Shown piece after piece: positions 32,720 to 40,902 of a DNA stretch of 64,000 bases. This stretch comes from Chitinophagaceae bacterium 26-R-25 (GTDB lineage Bacteria; Bacteroidota; Bacteroidia; Chitinophagales; Chitinophagaceae), in the NCBI GenBank assembly GCA_029906195.1, contig JARWSJ010000003.1, positions 62,001 through 126,000 of the forward strand, given 5' to 3'. The stretch's first letter is position 1. Every line of letters starts with the position of its first letter. The position numbers were made by a program, and so were the translations under genes. The notes below the pieces were generated by a model. The model ran no database searches. It saw only the letters and a list, made by a program, of their open reading frames with translations, and had not been told where the DNA came from.

Positions 32720-33481
32720 TTACTCAAACTTTTCATTCATTTGCTGGAAGGCAGATAAAAACATTTTGAATGGATTATCGGAATGTGGCCACGCGATATC
32801 TGTTTTTCTCAGAAAGTTTTGCATCTGCACCATTGCTTTTACACAATCAGTGGAATCATAAAAACAATTCTTCCATGCTTCGGGCTGATCTTCATAATGC
32901 TTTAATGAAAGGCCATTCCCATAGATCTTAATGACAGACGGTGTGCTGCGAACATCTATCGACTGCTTCTTGGTGTCGAGTGCCCATTCGAAATATTTTT
33001 CCCAGAAATGTAAGTGATTTTTTAAACGTGCAGATATCTGTTTATCGCTTTCTGCATGTGTTGGTTTAATGCGCCACCAATTGTTAACCGCTGAATAAGG
33101 ATTGTCGTTATCGGTCTTAAAAGCATCATTGCAACCTTCAAAATTATAATTGGTATTTGAGCCGTTATAATTGATGACGAGTTCATCAGCCATTAATGAG
33201 CCAATTGCAAGCTTGCTCGTTGTGTGGTGGTTGCTTTTTAAAATGATCTCATTGCTGGTTGCCGTCCATTGGCCATCATCGAAACTTGTAAGGTAGCTTG
33301 TGTAGGTGCCGTTTGGCTGCAGGTTCAAAAAGCTGGTGGGTTCGAGTTTCATGGTCGTTTCATCGCCTCCGGTGTGGTGGGTGAAGAACCAGATCTTGGC
33401 AAGGCGATCAGCGGTTGTGGCACATCCGGTCAAGCAAACAATAACGGCACAGACTACAACGGGGACAAGAAATTTTTTCAT
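32720..33481 (-). CDS. Lipoprotein of unknown function
   Basis: A 253-residue lipoprotein. ATG at 33481 gives MKKFLVPVVVCAVIVCLTGC with a clear lipobox (LTGC, Cys20); the longer frame to 33559 has no signal peptide. The mature part shows FFTHHTGGDETTMKLEPTSF, LQPNGTYTSYLTSFDDGQW and EIILKSN, a beta-rich pattern of lipocalin-like proteins in this phylum (WxxT..G.Y..Y). The second half is helical and Trp-rich. I do not recognise a named family. Divergent from a MarR regulator, which may control it. Confidence 0.75.
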   Translation of the reverse strand: MKKFLVPVVVCAVIVCLTGCATTADRLAKIWFFTHHTGGDETTMKLEPTSFLNLQPNGTYTSYLTSFDDGQWTATSNEIILKSNHHTTSKLAIGSLMADELVINYNGSNTNYNFEGCNDAFKTDNDNPYSAVNNWWRIKPTHAESDKQISARLKNHLHFWEKYFEWALDTKKQSIDVRSTPSVIKIYGNGLSLKHYEDQPEAWKNCFYDSTDCVKAMVQMQNFLRKTDIAWPHSDNPFKMFLSAFQQMNEKFE

Positions 33482-33579
33482 AACGTGGTTTAAGGATTTA
33501 ATATAAGTGCCAAAAATATTGATTAATAGCCTGAAGTAAAACACTTCAAATTTTAGCATTAATTTTTAAGACAAAAAAC

Positions 33580-33610
33580 TTGCAGGTGACGGGAATATTA
33601 GGTAGGTTTG
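33580..33610 (+). promoter_or_regulatory. Promoter TTG-N20-TAGGTTTG
   Basis: TTG at 33580-33582, 20-base spacer, TAGGTTTG at 33603-33610. Because the TTG at 33608 lies inside the -7 element, the MarR gene must start at the ATG 33632. Confidence 0.65.
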
Positions 33611-33631
33611 AATAGTTGCTTAACTAACTAT

Positions 33632-34072
33632 ATGCCAAACAACCAATTTAAAAGAGGTGAACTTTACAGTTTTATAACCGGTAAAGCCTCCACAGCGATA
33701 GCAAGACGATTGCAGAAAAAATTTAACAGTGCGGCGCTCAATTTAACCATTGAGCAATGGAGCGTTTTGTATCATTTGTGGAAACAGGACGGCATTAGTC
33801 AGCAGGAGCTTTGCAATGCTACTTTCCGCGATAAACCAAGCATTACAAGGCTGGTAGACAATCTTGAAAAACTTGATCTGGTAAAAAGGATCGCCTCTAA
33901 AGAAGACCGCAGGATCAACATGATCTTTCTTACCCCTCGTGCGCAGCAGTTGCAGGACCAAAGCATGGGATTAGCCACAGAAACCCTGAATGAGGCTTTG
34001 AAAACGGTACCGGAAGAGCAAATTGAAATTTGTAAATCGGTATTGCAAATTGTTTACGACAACTTGAAATAG
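33632..34072 (+). CDS. MarR-family transcriptional regulator
   Basis: A 146-residue dimeric winged-helix regulator. Dimer helices at both ends; DNA-binding part LTIEQWSVLYHLWKQDGISQ, then recognition helix NATFRDKPSITRLVDNLEKL at about 63-82, and wing DLVKRIASKEDRRINMIFLT with the conserved Asp-Arg-Arg. Ligand unknown. It lies between a divergent lipoprotein gene and, 190 bases downstream, an acyl-CoA dehydrogenase on the same strand; either could be its target. Confidence 0.88.
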   Translation: MPNNQFKRGELYSFITGKASTAIARRLQKKFNSAALNLTIEQWSVLYHLWKQDGISQQELCNATFRDKPSITRLVDNLEKLDLVKRIASKEDRRINMIFLTPRAQQLQDQSMGLATETLNEALKTVPEEQIEICKSVLQIVYDNLK

Positions 34073-34112
34073 GCAGGTGTTTTTAACAGGATTCACCCAC
34101 TACTGATAAATT

Positions 34113-34227
34113 AAAAGTGAAAAGTAAAAATTCAAAAAAGAGACTGTGCTTTGTTTTAAGTCAGTAATAAACGATTCGAAGATGCATCAAAACGTTTTTA
34201 CTTTTGATTTTTTACTTTTTACTTGGT
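34113..34227. repeat. AT-rich inverted repeat, family L, copy 2
   Basis: AAAAGTGAAAAGTAAAAATT faces TTTTTACTTTTGATTTTTTA, then TTTTTACTTG. It includes TACTTTTG at 34199-34206, a possible -7 element for the acyl-CoA dehydrogenase gene. Confidence 0.5.
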
Positions 34228-34263
34228 ATTTATCGACATATTAAATCATCAAAAAAAAGTCAT

Positions 34264-36057
34264 ATGAGCACCGAATTAAAAAAGGCCGCAGCACTTAAAG
34301 GAGGCGAATGGCTCATTAAAGAAAGTACCGCTTTCGACACGTTTGTTCCCGAGGATTTTAACGAGGAGCAGCAAATGGTCAAGGACATGTGTAACTCCTT
34401 CCTGGACTCGGAGGTGTTGCCTGCTATTGATCGTATTGACAAAATGGAGCCGGGCCTTATGCCTTCGCTCATGCAAAAAGCGGGTGAGCAAGGACTACTC
34501 TCGACTTCTTTGCCTGAGCAGTATGGCGGTCTTGGTAAAGATTTTATCACATCTACTTTGGTAAATGAAGGACTGGGCGGCGGTTATTCATTTTCCGTTG
34601 CTATTGCAGCTCATACGGGCATTGGCACATTGCCAATTCTATATTTTGGTAATGATGCACAAAAAGAAAAATACATTCCCAAACTTGCTACGGGTGAATG
34701 GAAAGGTGCTTATGGTTTAACTGAACCAAACAGTGGCAGCGATGCGCTGGGCGCAAAGACCTCTGCGAAACTTAGTGATGACGGAAAATATTATTTGCTG
34801 AACGGACAAAAATGCTGGATCACCAATGGTGGTTTTGCAGATGTGTATACCGTTTTTGCAAAAATTGATGGCGATAAATTCACAGGCTTTATAGTAGAAA
34901 GAGGGTTTGAAGGATTTACCCAGGGCCCTGAAGAACACAAAATGGGTATCAAGGGTTCTTCTACTGTTCAGTTGTATTTCCAGGATTGTAAAGTACCGGT
35001 TGAGAATGTGCTGGGAGAAATAGGACGCGGGCACATCATTGCTTTCAATATTCTGAATATTGGACGTTTGAAATTGTGTGCGGCTGCATTGGGCGGTGCG
35101 AAACGTGCATTCAACACTTCTATTGAGTACGCAAATACAAGAGAACAGTTCAAGCAACCGATCAGCAATTTCGGCGCTATCAAAAATAAGCTGGCAGAAA
35201 TGGCTATCAAGATCTGGGTGGCGGAAAGTGGTCTATATCGCTCTGCAAAATGGATCGATGATAAAGAAATTGAACTGGCGGCTGAAGGCAAACCATTTAA
35301 CGAAGCATTGCTGGGAGCGGCTGAGGAATATGCGATCGAGTGTGCGATGCTGAAAGTGTTTGGCAGTGAAATGCTTGATTTTATTGTGGATGAAGGTGTT
35401 CAAATTCACGGTGGTAACGGCTTTAGTGATGAATACGCTATTTCAAGAGGTTATCGCGATAGCCGCATCAATCGTATTTACGAAGGCACTAACGAGATCA
35501 ATCGCTTGCTGACTGTTGATATGGTATTGAAACGTGCGATGAAAGGAAAGCTTGATCTGATGGGCCCTGCGATGGCGGTGCAAAAAGAACTGATGAGTAT
35601 TCCTGATTTTGGCAGCGGCGATGACGAAGCGTTTGCAAAAGAAAAGAAACTGGTTGCTAATTTTAAGAAAGCAATTTTAATGGTAGCCGGAGCTGCTGTT
35701 CAGAAATTGATGATGAAGATTGAAAGCGAGCAGGAAATTCTGATGAATATTGCCGATATGGCGATTGAGACCTATCATGCGGAAAGTGCATTGCTTCGCG
35801 TAATGAAACTGGTTGATCAGCGTGGCGAAGCGTCTACTCAATTTGAGCTGGACATGATGCGCACTTATTTATACGATGCGGCTGATGCCATTAATAAGTT
35901 TGGTAAAGATGCGATCAATGCATTTGCCGAAGGCGACGAACAAAGAATGATGTTGCTCGGCCTGAAACGCTTTACCAAAGCGGAACCGTTTAACAGCAAA
36001 GAAGCGAAGAGAAGAATTGCGGCCAAAGTGATCGCTGATAATAAATACGCGTTGTAG
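34264..36057 (+). CDS. Acyl-CoA dehydrogenase
   Basis: FAD enzyme oxidising acyl-CoA to 2-enoyl-CoA in fatty-acid breakdown. 597 residues, about 200 longer than the basic family, the extra part being a C-terminal helical domain (from about 430) as in very-long-chain types. LTEPNSGSDALGAKTSA and WITNGGFAD (FAD/substrate loop), HKMGIKGSSTVQLYF, and the catalytic base Glu407 in YEGTNEINR. ATG at 34264 gives MSTELKKAAALKGGEWL; the frame upstream to 34204 is repeat sequence. A terminator follows, of which a perfect second copy lies 808 bases on. Confidence 0.92.
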   Translation: MSTELKKAAALKGGEWLIKESTAFDTFVPEDFNEEQQMVKDMCNSFLDSEVLPAIDRIDKMEPGLMPSLMQKAGEQGLLSTSLPEQYGGLGKDFITSTLVNEGLGGGYSFSVAIAAHTGIGTLPILYFGNDAQKEKYIPKLATGEWKGAYGLTEPNSGSDALGAKTSAKLSDDGKYYLLNGQKCWITNGGFADVYTVFAKIDGDKFTGFIVERGFEGFTQGPEEHKMGIKGSSTVQLYFQDCKVPVENVLGEIGRGHIIAFNILNIGRLKLCAAALGGAKRAFNTSIEYANTREQFKQPISNFGAIKNKLAEMAIKIWVAESGLYRSAKWIDDKEIELAAEGKPFNEALLGAAEEYAIECAMLKVFGSEMLDFIVDEGVQIHGGNGFSDEYAISRGYRDSRINRIYEGTNEINRLLTVDMVLKRAMKGKLDLMGPAMAVQKELMSIPDFGSGDDEAFAKEKKLVANFKKAILMVAGAAVQKLMMKIESEQEILMNIADMAIETYHAESALLRVMKLVDQRGEASTQFELDMMRTYLYDAADAINKFGKDAINAFAEGDEQRMMLLGLKRFTKAEPFNSKEAKRRIAAKVIADNKYAL

Positions 36058-36113
36058 AGTTTAAGTTACATAAAAGTAAAAATGGCCTCAGCGATGGAGG
36101 CCATTTTTTATTT
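36057..36113. repeat. 57-bp direct repeat, left copy (contains terminator)
   Basis: Identical over 57 bases to 36865-36921. Starts in the acyl-CoA dehydrogenase stop codon; includes hairpin ATGGCCTC-AGCGAT-GGAGGCCAT with A and T runs, usable in both directions. Confidence 0.95.
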
Positions 36114-36121
36114 TCTACAAT

Positions 36122-36598
36122 TTACTTTGTTGCTTTCTTAATTGTATATGGAATTTTCAAAGAATCCGGTAAATCCGAGTCTTTAAATATCATATACTCA
36201 TATCCAGGCGGCAGCTCTTGAGGTTCGTCGGGCTTGTAACCTGGAATTGCTGTAAATGGTGTTTGCCGTGCTCTCTCTTTAAGACTTCTAAGATAGACAT
36301 CATACGCCCCGGGTGACTTAGACAGTATCTTTAGCGTATCAAAACAATTTGCTGGCCTTGGTTTGTTTATTTCTGCAAAAAAAGCTTTTGCCTCATCCAG
36401 AGATTTAAACTTCAATACACTATCTGGGTTCACTTTCGCGTTCAACTCAATAGTAATTTTGTTTGGATCAAATCCCACAGCTTTTGCAAACTCTTTCGCT
36501 TTTTCAAGATCATCTTCTGTACTGGAAACTGGTATGCTTTTTCTGTGACAGCTACCTAGTGTCAATAAACTAATAAATACGACCAGTCCGCTTTTCAT
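36122..36598 (-). CDS. Small lipoprotein of unknown function
   Basis: A 158-residue lipoprotein, signal MKSGLVVFISLLTLGSC (Cys17). The mature part includes LEKAKEFAKAVGFDPNKITI, SLDEAKAFFAEINKPRP and a Pro-rich end GYKPDEPQELPPGYEYMIFK. No known domain is apparent. It stands alone, minus strand, inside an 808-base block framed by two copies of a 57-bp repeat, which suggests the gene arrived as a unit between duplicated terminators. The 265 bases behind its start show no other gene. Confidence 0.7.
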   Translation of the reverse strand: MKSGLVVFISLLTLGSCHRKSIPVSSTEDDLEKAKEFAKAVGFDPNKITIELNAKVNPDSVLKFKSLDEAKAFFAEINKPRPANCFDTLKILSKSPGAYDVYLRSLKERARQTPFTAIPGYKPDEPQELPPGYEYMIFKDSDLPDSLKIPYTIKKATK

Positions 36599-36864
36599 TT
36601 TGTTCTTTTTAATTTTTTTTGAATAAAAAGTAAGTCAAGAACAATAGGCCACTAATGTCTAAAACCTGCAAAAGAAAAATTGATCACCGGCGTTCGTGTT
36701 TCTATTTGCATTATGCTTTACGTAAAAGTCAAATGTATAGTAACTTAATATTTATCCTTTTTCAATTCGGTCATTTTTCTATTAGTCAAAAAAGACCAAA
36801 GCCATTCTTCAACTATGTTACAAAGCTTAACTAGCAAGAATTTACGACAATAAAACGCGGTGCG

Positions 36865-36921
36865 GAGTTTAAGTTACATAAAAGTAAAAATGGCCTCAGC
36901 GATGGAGGCCATTTTTTATTT
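36865..36921. repeat. 57-bp direct repeat, right copy
   Basis: Perfect copy of 36057-36113. About 20 bases before it (GACAATAAAACGCGGTGCG) still resemble the end of the acyl-CoA dehydrogenase coding region (GATAATAAATACGCGTTGTA), so the duplicated unit once reached into that gene. Confidence 0.9.
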
Positions 36922-36970
36922 GAAGATATTTCGTGTCAATAGAAAATGATCTAACAAGTTAAAAGCTCTC

Positions 36971-37060
36971 GCTTGTCATCCCGAGGAACGAGGAATCTGA
37001 GTGCCACGCATACAGTCTGTCTGTGTTACCCCAGATCCCTCGTTCCTCGGGATGACAAGC
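36971..37060. repeat. Paired inverted repeat, family H, copy 1
   Basis: GCTTGTCATCCCGAGGAACG pairs with CGTTCCTCGGGATGACAAGC. Copies 2 and 3 (58434, 61194) have CCCGACGAAGGAGG instead, paired with matching changes. It is one of three repeats filling 36599-37196, where I see no gene. Confidence 0.75.
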
Positions 37061-37149
37061 GGTCTTTGCCTACTAATTAAAAAAGCACGTTCCATACAAT
37101 CTGCCATTATCAAATATCAAACATTCTTTCTCCATCCCAAGATGATATT

Positions 37150-37192
37150 CAACATGACAATCATGACAATCATCACAATCATGACAATCTGC
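37150..37192. repeat. Family I fragment (direct CATGACAAT units)
   Basis: ACATGACAATCATGACAATC then ATCACAATCATGACAATCTG just before the stop of the aminotransferase gene; it resembles one arm of family I (compare 42325) with the unit repeated three times. Confidence 0.55.
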
Positions 37193-37196
37193 GTTC

Positions 37197-38453
37197 CTAT
37201 CGTAGCTTACTCAACGCTGCCTCCAATTTCCCAAACATCTCGCTGATATCTTCGAGCTTACAAGTACCAATGCTCAACCTGTACCACGGTGACGTTTTTT
37301 CTGCACCAAATGCGTAGAACGGAACCACTGCTAGTTTTGCTTCGCCCAAGATATATTCGGTAACATCCGATTGTGTAGCCAACACTTTTCCATCAACGCT
37401 TTTACCAACTATATCCATTTTGATGGTAAGATAAATAGCAGCTTGCGGAGCGATGGCATCTACAGCGTAGCCTTTATTTTTCAGCGCAACAAAGCCGTCG
37501 TGAATCAGATTCAACCTGTTGATCATTTCATTTTTGAAATGCGTAAGATATCTTTCAATCGCGTCTTCTTGTTTTAGGTAAGCAGCAGTTGCTTTTTGTT
37601 CTGCCATTGGCGCCCATGCTCCTACGTGGCTAAGCAATGCTTTCATTTTTGAAATGATGTGTGCCGGACCAAGTGACCAACCCACACGCACTCCGGTAGC
37701 GGCAAAGACTTTTGAAATACCATCTACAAAAATGGTATAGTCTTTCATTTTCGGTTGTAGTGTTATTGGATTGTAATGTTTGGTTTCGCCGTAAGTAAGC
37801 GTCCAATACATTTGGTCAAACAGCAGATACAATTTTTTTTCATGCTCGCCTCTGCTTGCATTTTCTTCAATGATGAGTTGGCATATTTTGTCAAGCTCTT
37901 CTTTTGGAAGCGTTGTGCCTGTTGGGTTTTGTGGGGTGCATAAGCAAATAAGTGCAGCGCCTTTCACATGCGGAGCAATATCTGCCGCAGTAGGCATGAA
38001 ATTATTTTCAGGCGTTGCTTCTACCACACAATGTTCTGCCTGGTTGAGGTTGGTATAGTGGTTGTTGTTCCAGGAAGGAACAGCGTAAATGACTTTGTCG
38101 CCTTTGTCTACCAATATTTTGAAGGTCGTATAAATTAAAGGGCGGCCACCACTTGCAATTAAAATTTCGTTGTTGGAATACTGCAGGCCCTCATGTTTTT
38201 GCAAAAAAGCCAATACAGATTCGCGCAGTTCGAGAATACCATCTGCCGGAGGGTAGTTGGTATAATGCTTTTGATAAGATTCGATGATAAGGGTTTCAAG
38301 TTCCTTTGGAATCGGGAAAATAGAAGGGTCAAAATCGCCAATTGTGTAATTGTAGATCTTTTCTCCTTTGCGGATACGATCATTGATTTCATTGCCCAAT
38401 CTCACAATTTCAGAACCTATCAGTCCTTCTGCGAGGACGCTTAACTTGCTCAT
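37197..38453 (-). CDS. Class I/II PLP-dependent aminotransferase
   Basis: A 418-residue fold-type I enzyme of the aspartate-aminotransferase superfamily. Cofactor features: GGRPLIYTTFKILVDKGD (phosphate loop), CTPQNPTGT (Asn), LLFDQMY (Asp-x-x-Tyr) and the Schiff-base lysine Lys248 in FVDGISKVFAATGVRVGW. The N-terminus (GDFDPSIFPIPKELE, YPPADGILELR) follows the same family. Substrate likely an amino acid with an alpha-keto acid partner, but I cannot name it. No linked pathway genes. Confidence 0.88.
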   Translation of the reverse strand: MSKLSVLAEGLIGSEIVRLGNEINDRIRKGEKIYNYTIGDFDPSIFPIPKELETLIIESYQKHYTNYPPADGILELRESVLAFLQKHEGLQYSNNEILIASGGRPLIYTTFKILVDKGDKVIYAVPSWNNNHYTNLNQAEHCVVEATPENNFMPTAADIAPHVKGAALICLCTPQNPTGTTLPKEELDKICQLIIEENASRGEHEKKLYLLFDQMYWTLTYGETKHYNPITLQPKMKDYTIFVDGISKVFAATGVRVGWSLGPAHIISKMKALLSHVGAWAPMAEQKATAAYLKQEDAIERYLTHFKNEMINRLNLIHDGFVALKNKGYAVDAIAPQAAIYLTIKMDIVGKSVDGKVLATQSDVTEYILGEAKLAVVPFYAFGAEKTSPWYRLSIGTCKLEDISEMFGKLEAALSKLR

Positions 38454-38491
38454 GTCAGGGAGTTTAATTTGCGCGCAAAGTTAATTGATCG

Positions 38492-39592
38492 CTACAACAT
38501 TACTTTTTTTCCTGTTTTGGCCGATTCTGTGGCGGCTTCGAGTATGCGCACTACAATGATGTTGTTTTCAAGAGAAGACAGATCATTGCCGGGATTTGTT
38601 TTCCCGGAAAGCACATCGCTTAAGTAAGGGATATTATCCTGATAGGCGGCCTGTTTTACCGAAACATCTTCGTATTTGTCTTTCATGCGCTGCAGCAAAT
38701 TATTTCCATTGAGTGCATGCAAATAACCGTTTACGCCAAACACTTCAAAGTCTTTAATGCTGAAAGGCCAGTTCCATGAAGCTTCAATGATTCCGGTTGC
38801 ATTATTGTATTCTAACAGAATGGTAGCATCATCATCGACTTTAGGATAAACGTTCGGTTTGATGTGGTGAACGATCGCCGTTACTGAAACGGGTTTTTGA
38901 CCTTTCATGAGCCATGTCATTAAGTTTGCGCCGTAGCAACCAAAGTCTCTGCTGGCGCCGCCGCCGTTTTTAACAGGATCGGTTAGCCACGATAGAAATG
39001 CAGCACTGCAGCCAATCTCTTTGGGTCCCTGGTGGCCATCATGCACAATCATTTTTCTTACATCTCCAATGGCATTTGCATCTACCATTTCTTTTATTTG
39101 CTGGTTGGTGTTGTACCAGGTGGTTTCATAATTTGTGAGTACTTGTACATTATATTTCTTAGCGAGTTCTTCTATGCGCAATGCATCTTTTACAGTTGTA
39201 GCCAACGGTTTTTCTACCATTACCGGAATGCCCTTCGGAGCGCAGTTTTCTACCACAGATAAATGTTCAGCAATAGCATTGTAGGCAAGCACCGCATCGG
39301 GCTTTACATGCTTTAATAGCTCCGGCAATGATTTATAAAAAATAGAATCTGGAAGTGAGTATTGTTTTTTGTACTTGTCAACCAGTTGTGCATCACTCTC
39401 TGCAATACCTACGATGACAACCTGGTTTTTCTTATACTGGTTCATCAGGTTGTGTATGTGATCGTGCGAAAGGCCGGCTACACCTACACGGAGTGGTTGT
39501 TGGGCTTGAGCAGCGCTAATACAAAAAACGAAAGTCAAAATAATATTTATACAAAACATTTTTTGCAAGAAGCATCTATTGAAAGCTTTCAT
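38492..39592 (-). CDS. Gfo/Idh/MocA-family oxidoreductase, exported
   Basis: NAD(P)-binding sugar oxidoreductase family. 366 residues from 39592, or 355 from Met at 39559, which gives the better signal peptide (MFCINIILTFVFCISAAQAQ). Rossmann start VGVAGLSHDHIHNLM, then VEKPLATTVKDALRIEE with the usual Glu-Lys-Pro, then DGHQGPKEIGC and a C-terminal beta sheet with EVFGVNGYLHAL. Export to the periplasm is seen in several such Bacteroidota enzymes, where the cofactor is carried tightly bound. Substrate not predictable. Confidence 0.85.
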   Translation of the reverse strand: MKAFNRCFLQKMFCINIILTFVFCISAAQAQQPLRVGVAGLSHDHIHNLMNQYKKNQVVIVGIAESDAQLVDKYKKQYSLPDSIFYKSLPELLKHVKPDAVLAYNAIAEHLSVVENCAPKGIPVMVEKPLATTVKDALRIEELAKKYNVQVLTNYETTWYNTNQQIKEMVDANAIGDVRKMIVHDGHQGPKEIGCSAAFLSWLTDPVKNGGGASRDFGCYGANLMTWLMKGQKPVSVTAIVHHIKPNVYPKVDDDATILLEYNNATGIIEASWNWPFSIKDFEVFGVNGYLHALNGNNLLQRMKDKYEDVSVKQAAYQDNIPYLSDVLSGKTNPGNDLSSLENNIIVVRILEAATESAKTGKKVML

Positions 39593-39708
39593 TGTTACAA
39601 CAGTTTGTGGTGAAAATTATTTTTAAAAGATATGAAAAATCCCCGCGAAAAAATTTATTTATCTTCACAGCTGCTAACCCTATCATAAACCCTATAATCC
39701 TTGAACGC

Positions 39709-40320
39709 ATGATGTTTGATGCAGAGACCCTAAAAGTAAAGTACGACAAGTACACAGATGAAGAATTATTCGAACTCCACTCAGCTATTAATGGCTATTC
39801 CGAAGAAGCAAAAGAAGCGTTTGATTTTATAGTTGCAAAAAAAGGCGGTTTGGAAGAGTTGCAATCCAGAATTAATAGCAAGCAAACAATCAAGAAGGAA
39901 ATCGAGAGAGTAAGAAATGAAGTGACGAAAGCCTATGTGCCTGGTGGTGAAATTTTGCTAAGAGAAACGATCACCTCTAATCTTCTAAGCGGTGACGAAC
40001 TTGAAAAGACAATCAACGAGCGCCAAAATGAATTGGTGGTTGATGAAAAAGATAAGCAAATAACTTCCAGAACAGTAATCGGAAGCGTTATAGGTGGTCT
40101 TGTTGCAAGCGTGGTCGGCGGAACGCTTTGGGGCATATTCCTGGTTCAAACGCATCGTATTTTCTATATAATGATATTGGGACTTGCCATATTATGCTAC
40201 GGAATTATTAAGCTTTTAACGAGGCAATCCAGGCAGAATAAATTGGTAGGCATCTCAACAGTGGTGTCTGTTGCACTTGCACTTCTCATAGGTTGGTTGA
40301 TATTTTCAGCGTTTGGATAG
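39709..40320 (+). CDS. Small membrane protein with DEELFELH-type N-terminal motif
   Basis: 203 residues from the ATG at 39709 (an upstream frame to 39592 lies in the divergent promoter region). Residues 1-45 (YDKYTDEELFELHSAINGYS, EEAKEAFDFIVAKKGG) form two helices; about 50-110 is charged and helical; three membrane helices follow (TVIGSVIGGLVASVVGGTLW, IFYIMILGLAILCYG, STVVSVALALLIGWLIFSA). The N-terminal helical pair resembles that of the membrane protein at 57618 (SNEELITIVRQTNAYQPEAV), so the two are distant relatives. Function unknown. Confidence 0.7.
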   Translation: MMFDAETLKVKYDKYTDEELFELHSAINGYSEEAKEAFDFIVAKKGGLEELQSRINSKQTIKKEIERVRNEVTKAYVPGGEILLRETITSNLLSGDELEKTINERQNELVVDEKDKQITSRTVIGSVIGGLVASVVGGTLWGIFLVQTHRIFYIMILGLAILCYGIIKLLTRQSRQNKLVGISTVVSVALALLIGWLIFSAFG

Positions 40321-40347
40321 TTTGGGATATCTTAAAGCTTAAACAAT

Positions 40348-40611
40348 TTAGTCCTGATAGTGACCATACAGTGAGTGGACAACGATTTTAGAATCTTCTA
40401 CTTTATACACAATGCGATGTTCATGGTTTATTCTGCGCGACCAATATCCCGAATAATTTGTTTTAAGTGGCTCGGGCTGCCCGAGGCCATCAAAAGGAGT
40501 TTTACAAGCATTTTCCAGAACGGAATAAATTTTCTTTACCATCTTCAAATCGTTCTTTACCCACCATCCTAAGTCTTGCCAGGCATTTGGCATAAAAACA
40601 AGATCAAGCAT
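40348..40611 (-). CDS. YoeB-type ribosome-dependent mRNA interferase toxin
   Basis: An 87-residue RelE-fold toxin of the Txe/YoeB family: FMPNAWQDLGWWVKNDLKMV, GLGQPEPLKTNYSGYWSRRI, NHEHRIVYKVEDSKI and the C-terminal HSLYGHYQD. The Glu-Arg-His set expected for cleavage in the ribosomal A site can be placed (Glu in QPEPL, Arg in SRRI/EHRIVY, His in GHY). The start overlaps the antitoxin gene by eight bases, as is typical for toxin-antitoxin pairs. Confidence 0.9.
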   Translation of the reverse strand: MLDLVFMPNAWQDLGWWVKNDLKMVKKIYSVLENACKTPFDGLGQPEPLKTNYSGYWSRRINHEHRIVYKVEDSKIVVHSLYGHYQD

Positions 40612-40819
40612 TAATCATTGTTTTTAGTTCTGCTAAACTAAGAGGCGTTGGGTTTACCTTTCCCTTTTCATAAGCTTCAATGCTTTTCATAATAGTCGGA
40701 TTGGTGACTTCATTCGACTCGATAGTTTTTACCTTTTTCACGAATGAAATCATTCTAAAAAACTCTTCTACAAATGAAGCTTTCTTATCCTCAACCTCAA
40801 TTTCCAATAAATATTTCAT
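40604..40819 (-). CDS. Antitoxin of the YoeB-type pair
   Basis: A 71-residue acidic, helical protein directly before the toxin gene (eight-base overlap). MKYLLEIEVEDKKASFVEEF and FRMISFVKKVKTIES, then IMKSIEAYEKGKVNPTPLSL and AELKTM, the last being the usual toxin-wrapping tail. It lacks a clear Phd/YefM domain, so the antitoxin class is open; the N-terminus looks like the KYLLEI beta type common in Bacteroidota. A good promoter lies at 40846. Confidence 0.82.
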   Translation of the reverse strand: MKYLLEIEVEDKKASFVEEFFRMISFVKKVKTIESNEVTNPTIMKSIEAYEKGKVNPTPLSLAELKTMINA

Positions 40820-40845
40820 AAGTCTTTCATTTTTACAACAATCAT

Positions 40846-40875
40846 CAAATTTAATGATTTCACAGCCTTTTTCAA
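40846..40875 (-). promoter_or_regulatory. Promoter of the toxin-antitoxin operon
   Basis: On the minus strand TTG (40873-40875), 19 bases, then TAAATTTG (40846-40853), an exact TAnnTTTG match 27 bases before the antitoxin ATG. ATTTGATGATTG-like bases overlap it. Confidence 0.6.
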
Positions 40876-40902
40876 AGGGTATTTGTAAAGTGTAACCAAA
40901 GG

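Noticed and set aside
36057-36921. Insertion sequence flanked by target duplication
   Set aside because: The 57-bp repeats are far longer than target-site duplications and the interior has no transposase or terminal inverted repeats.
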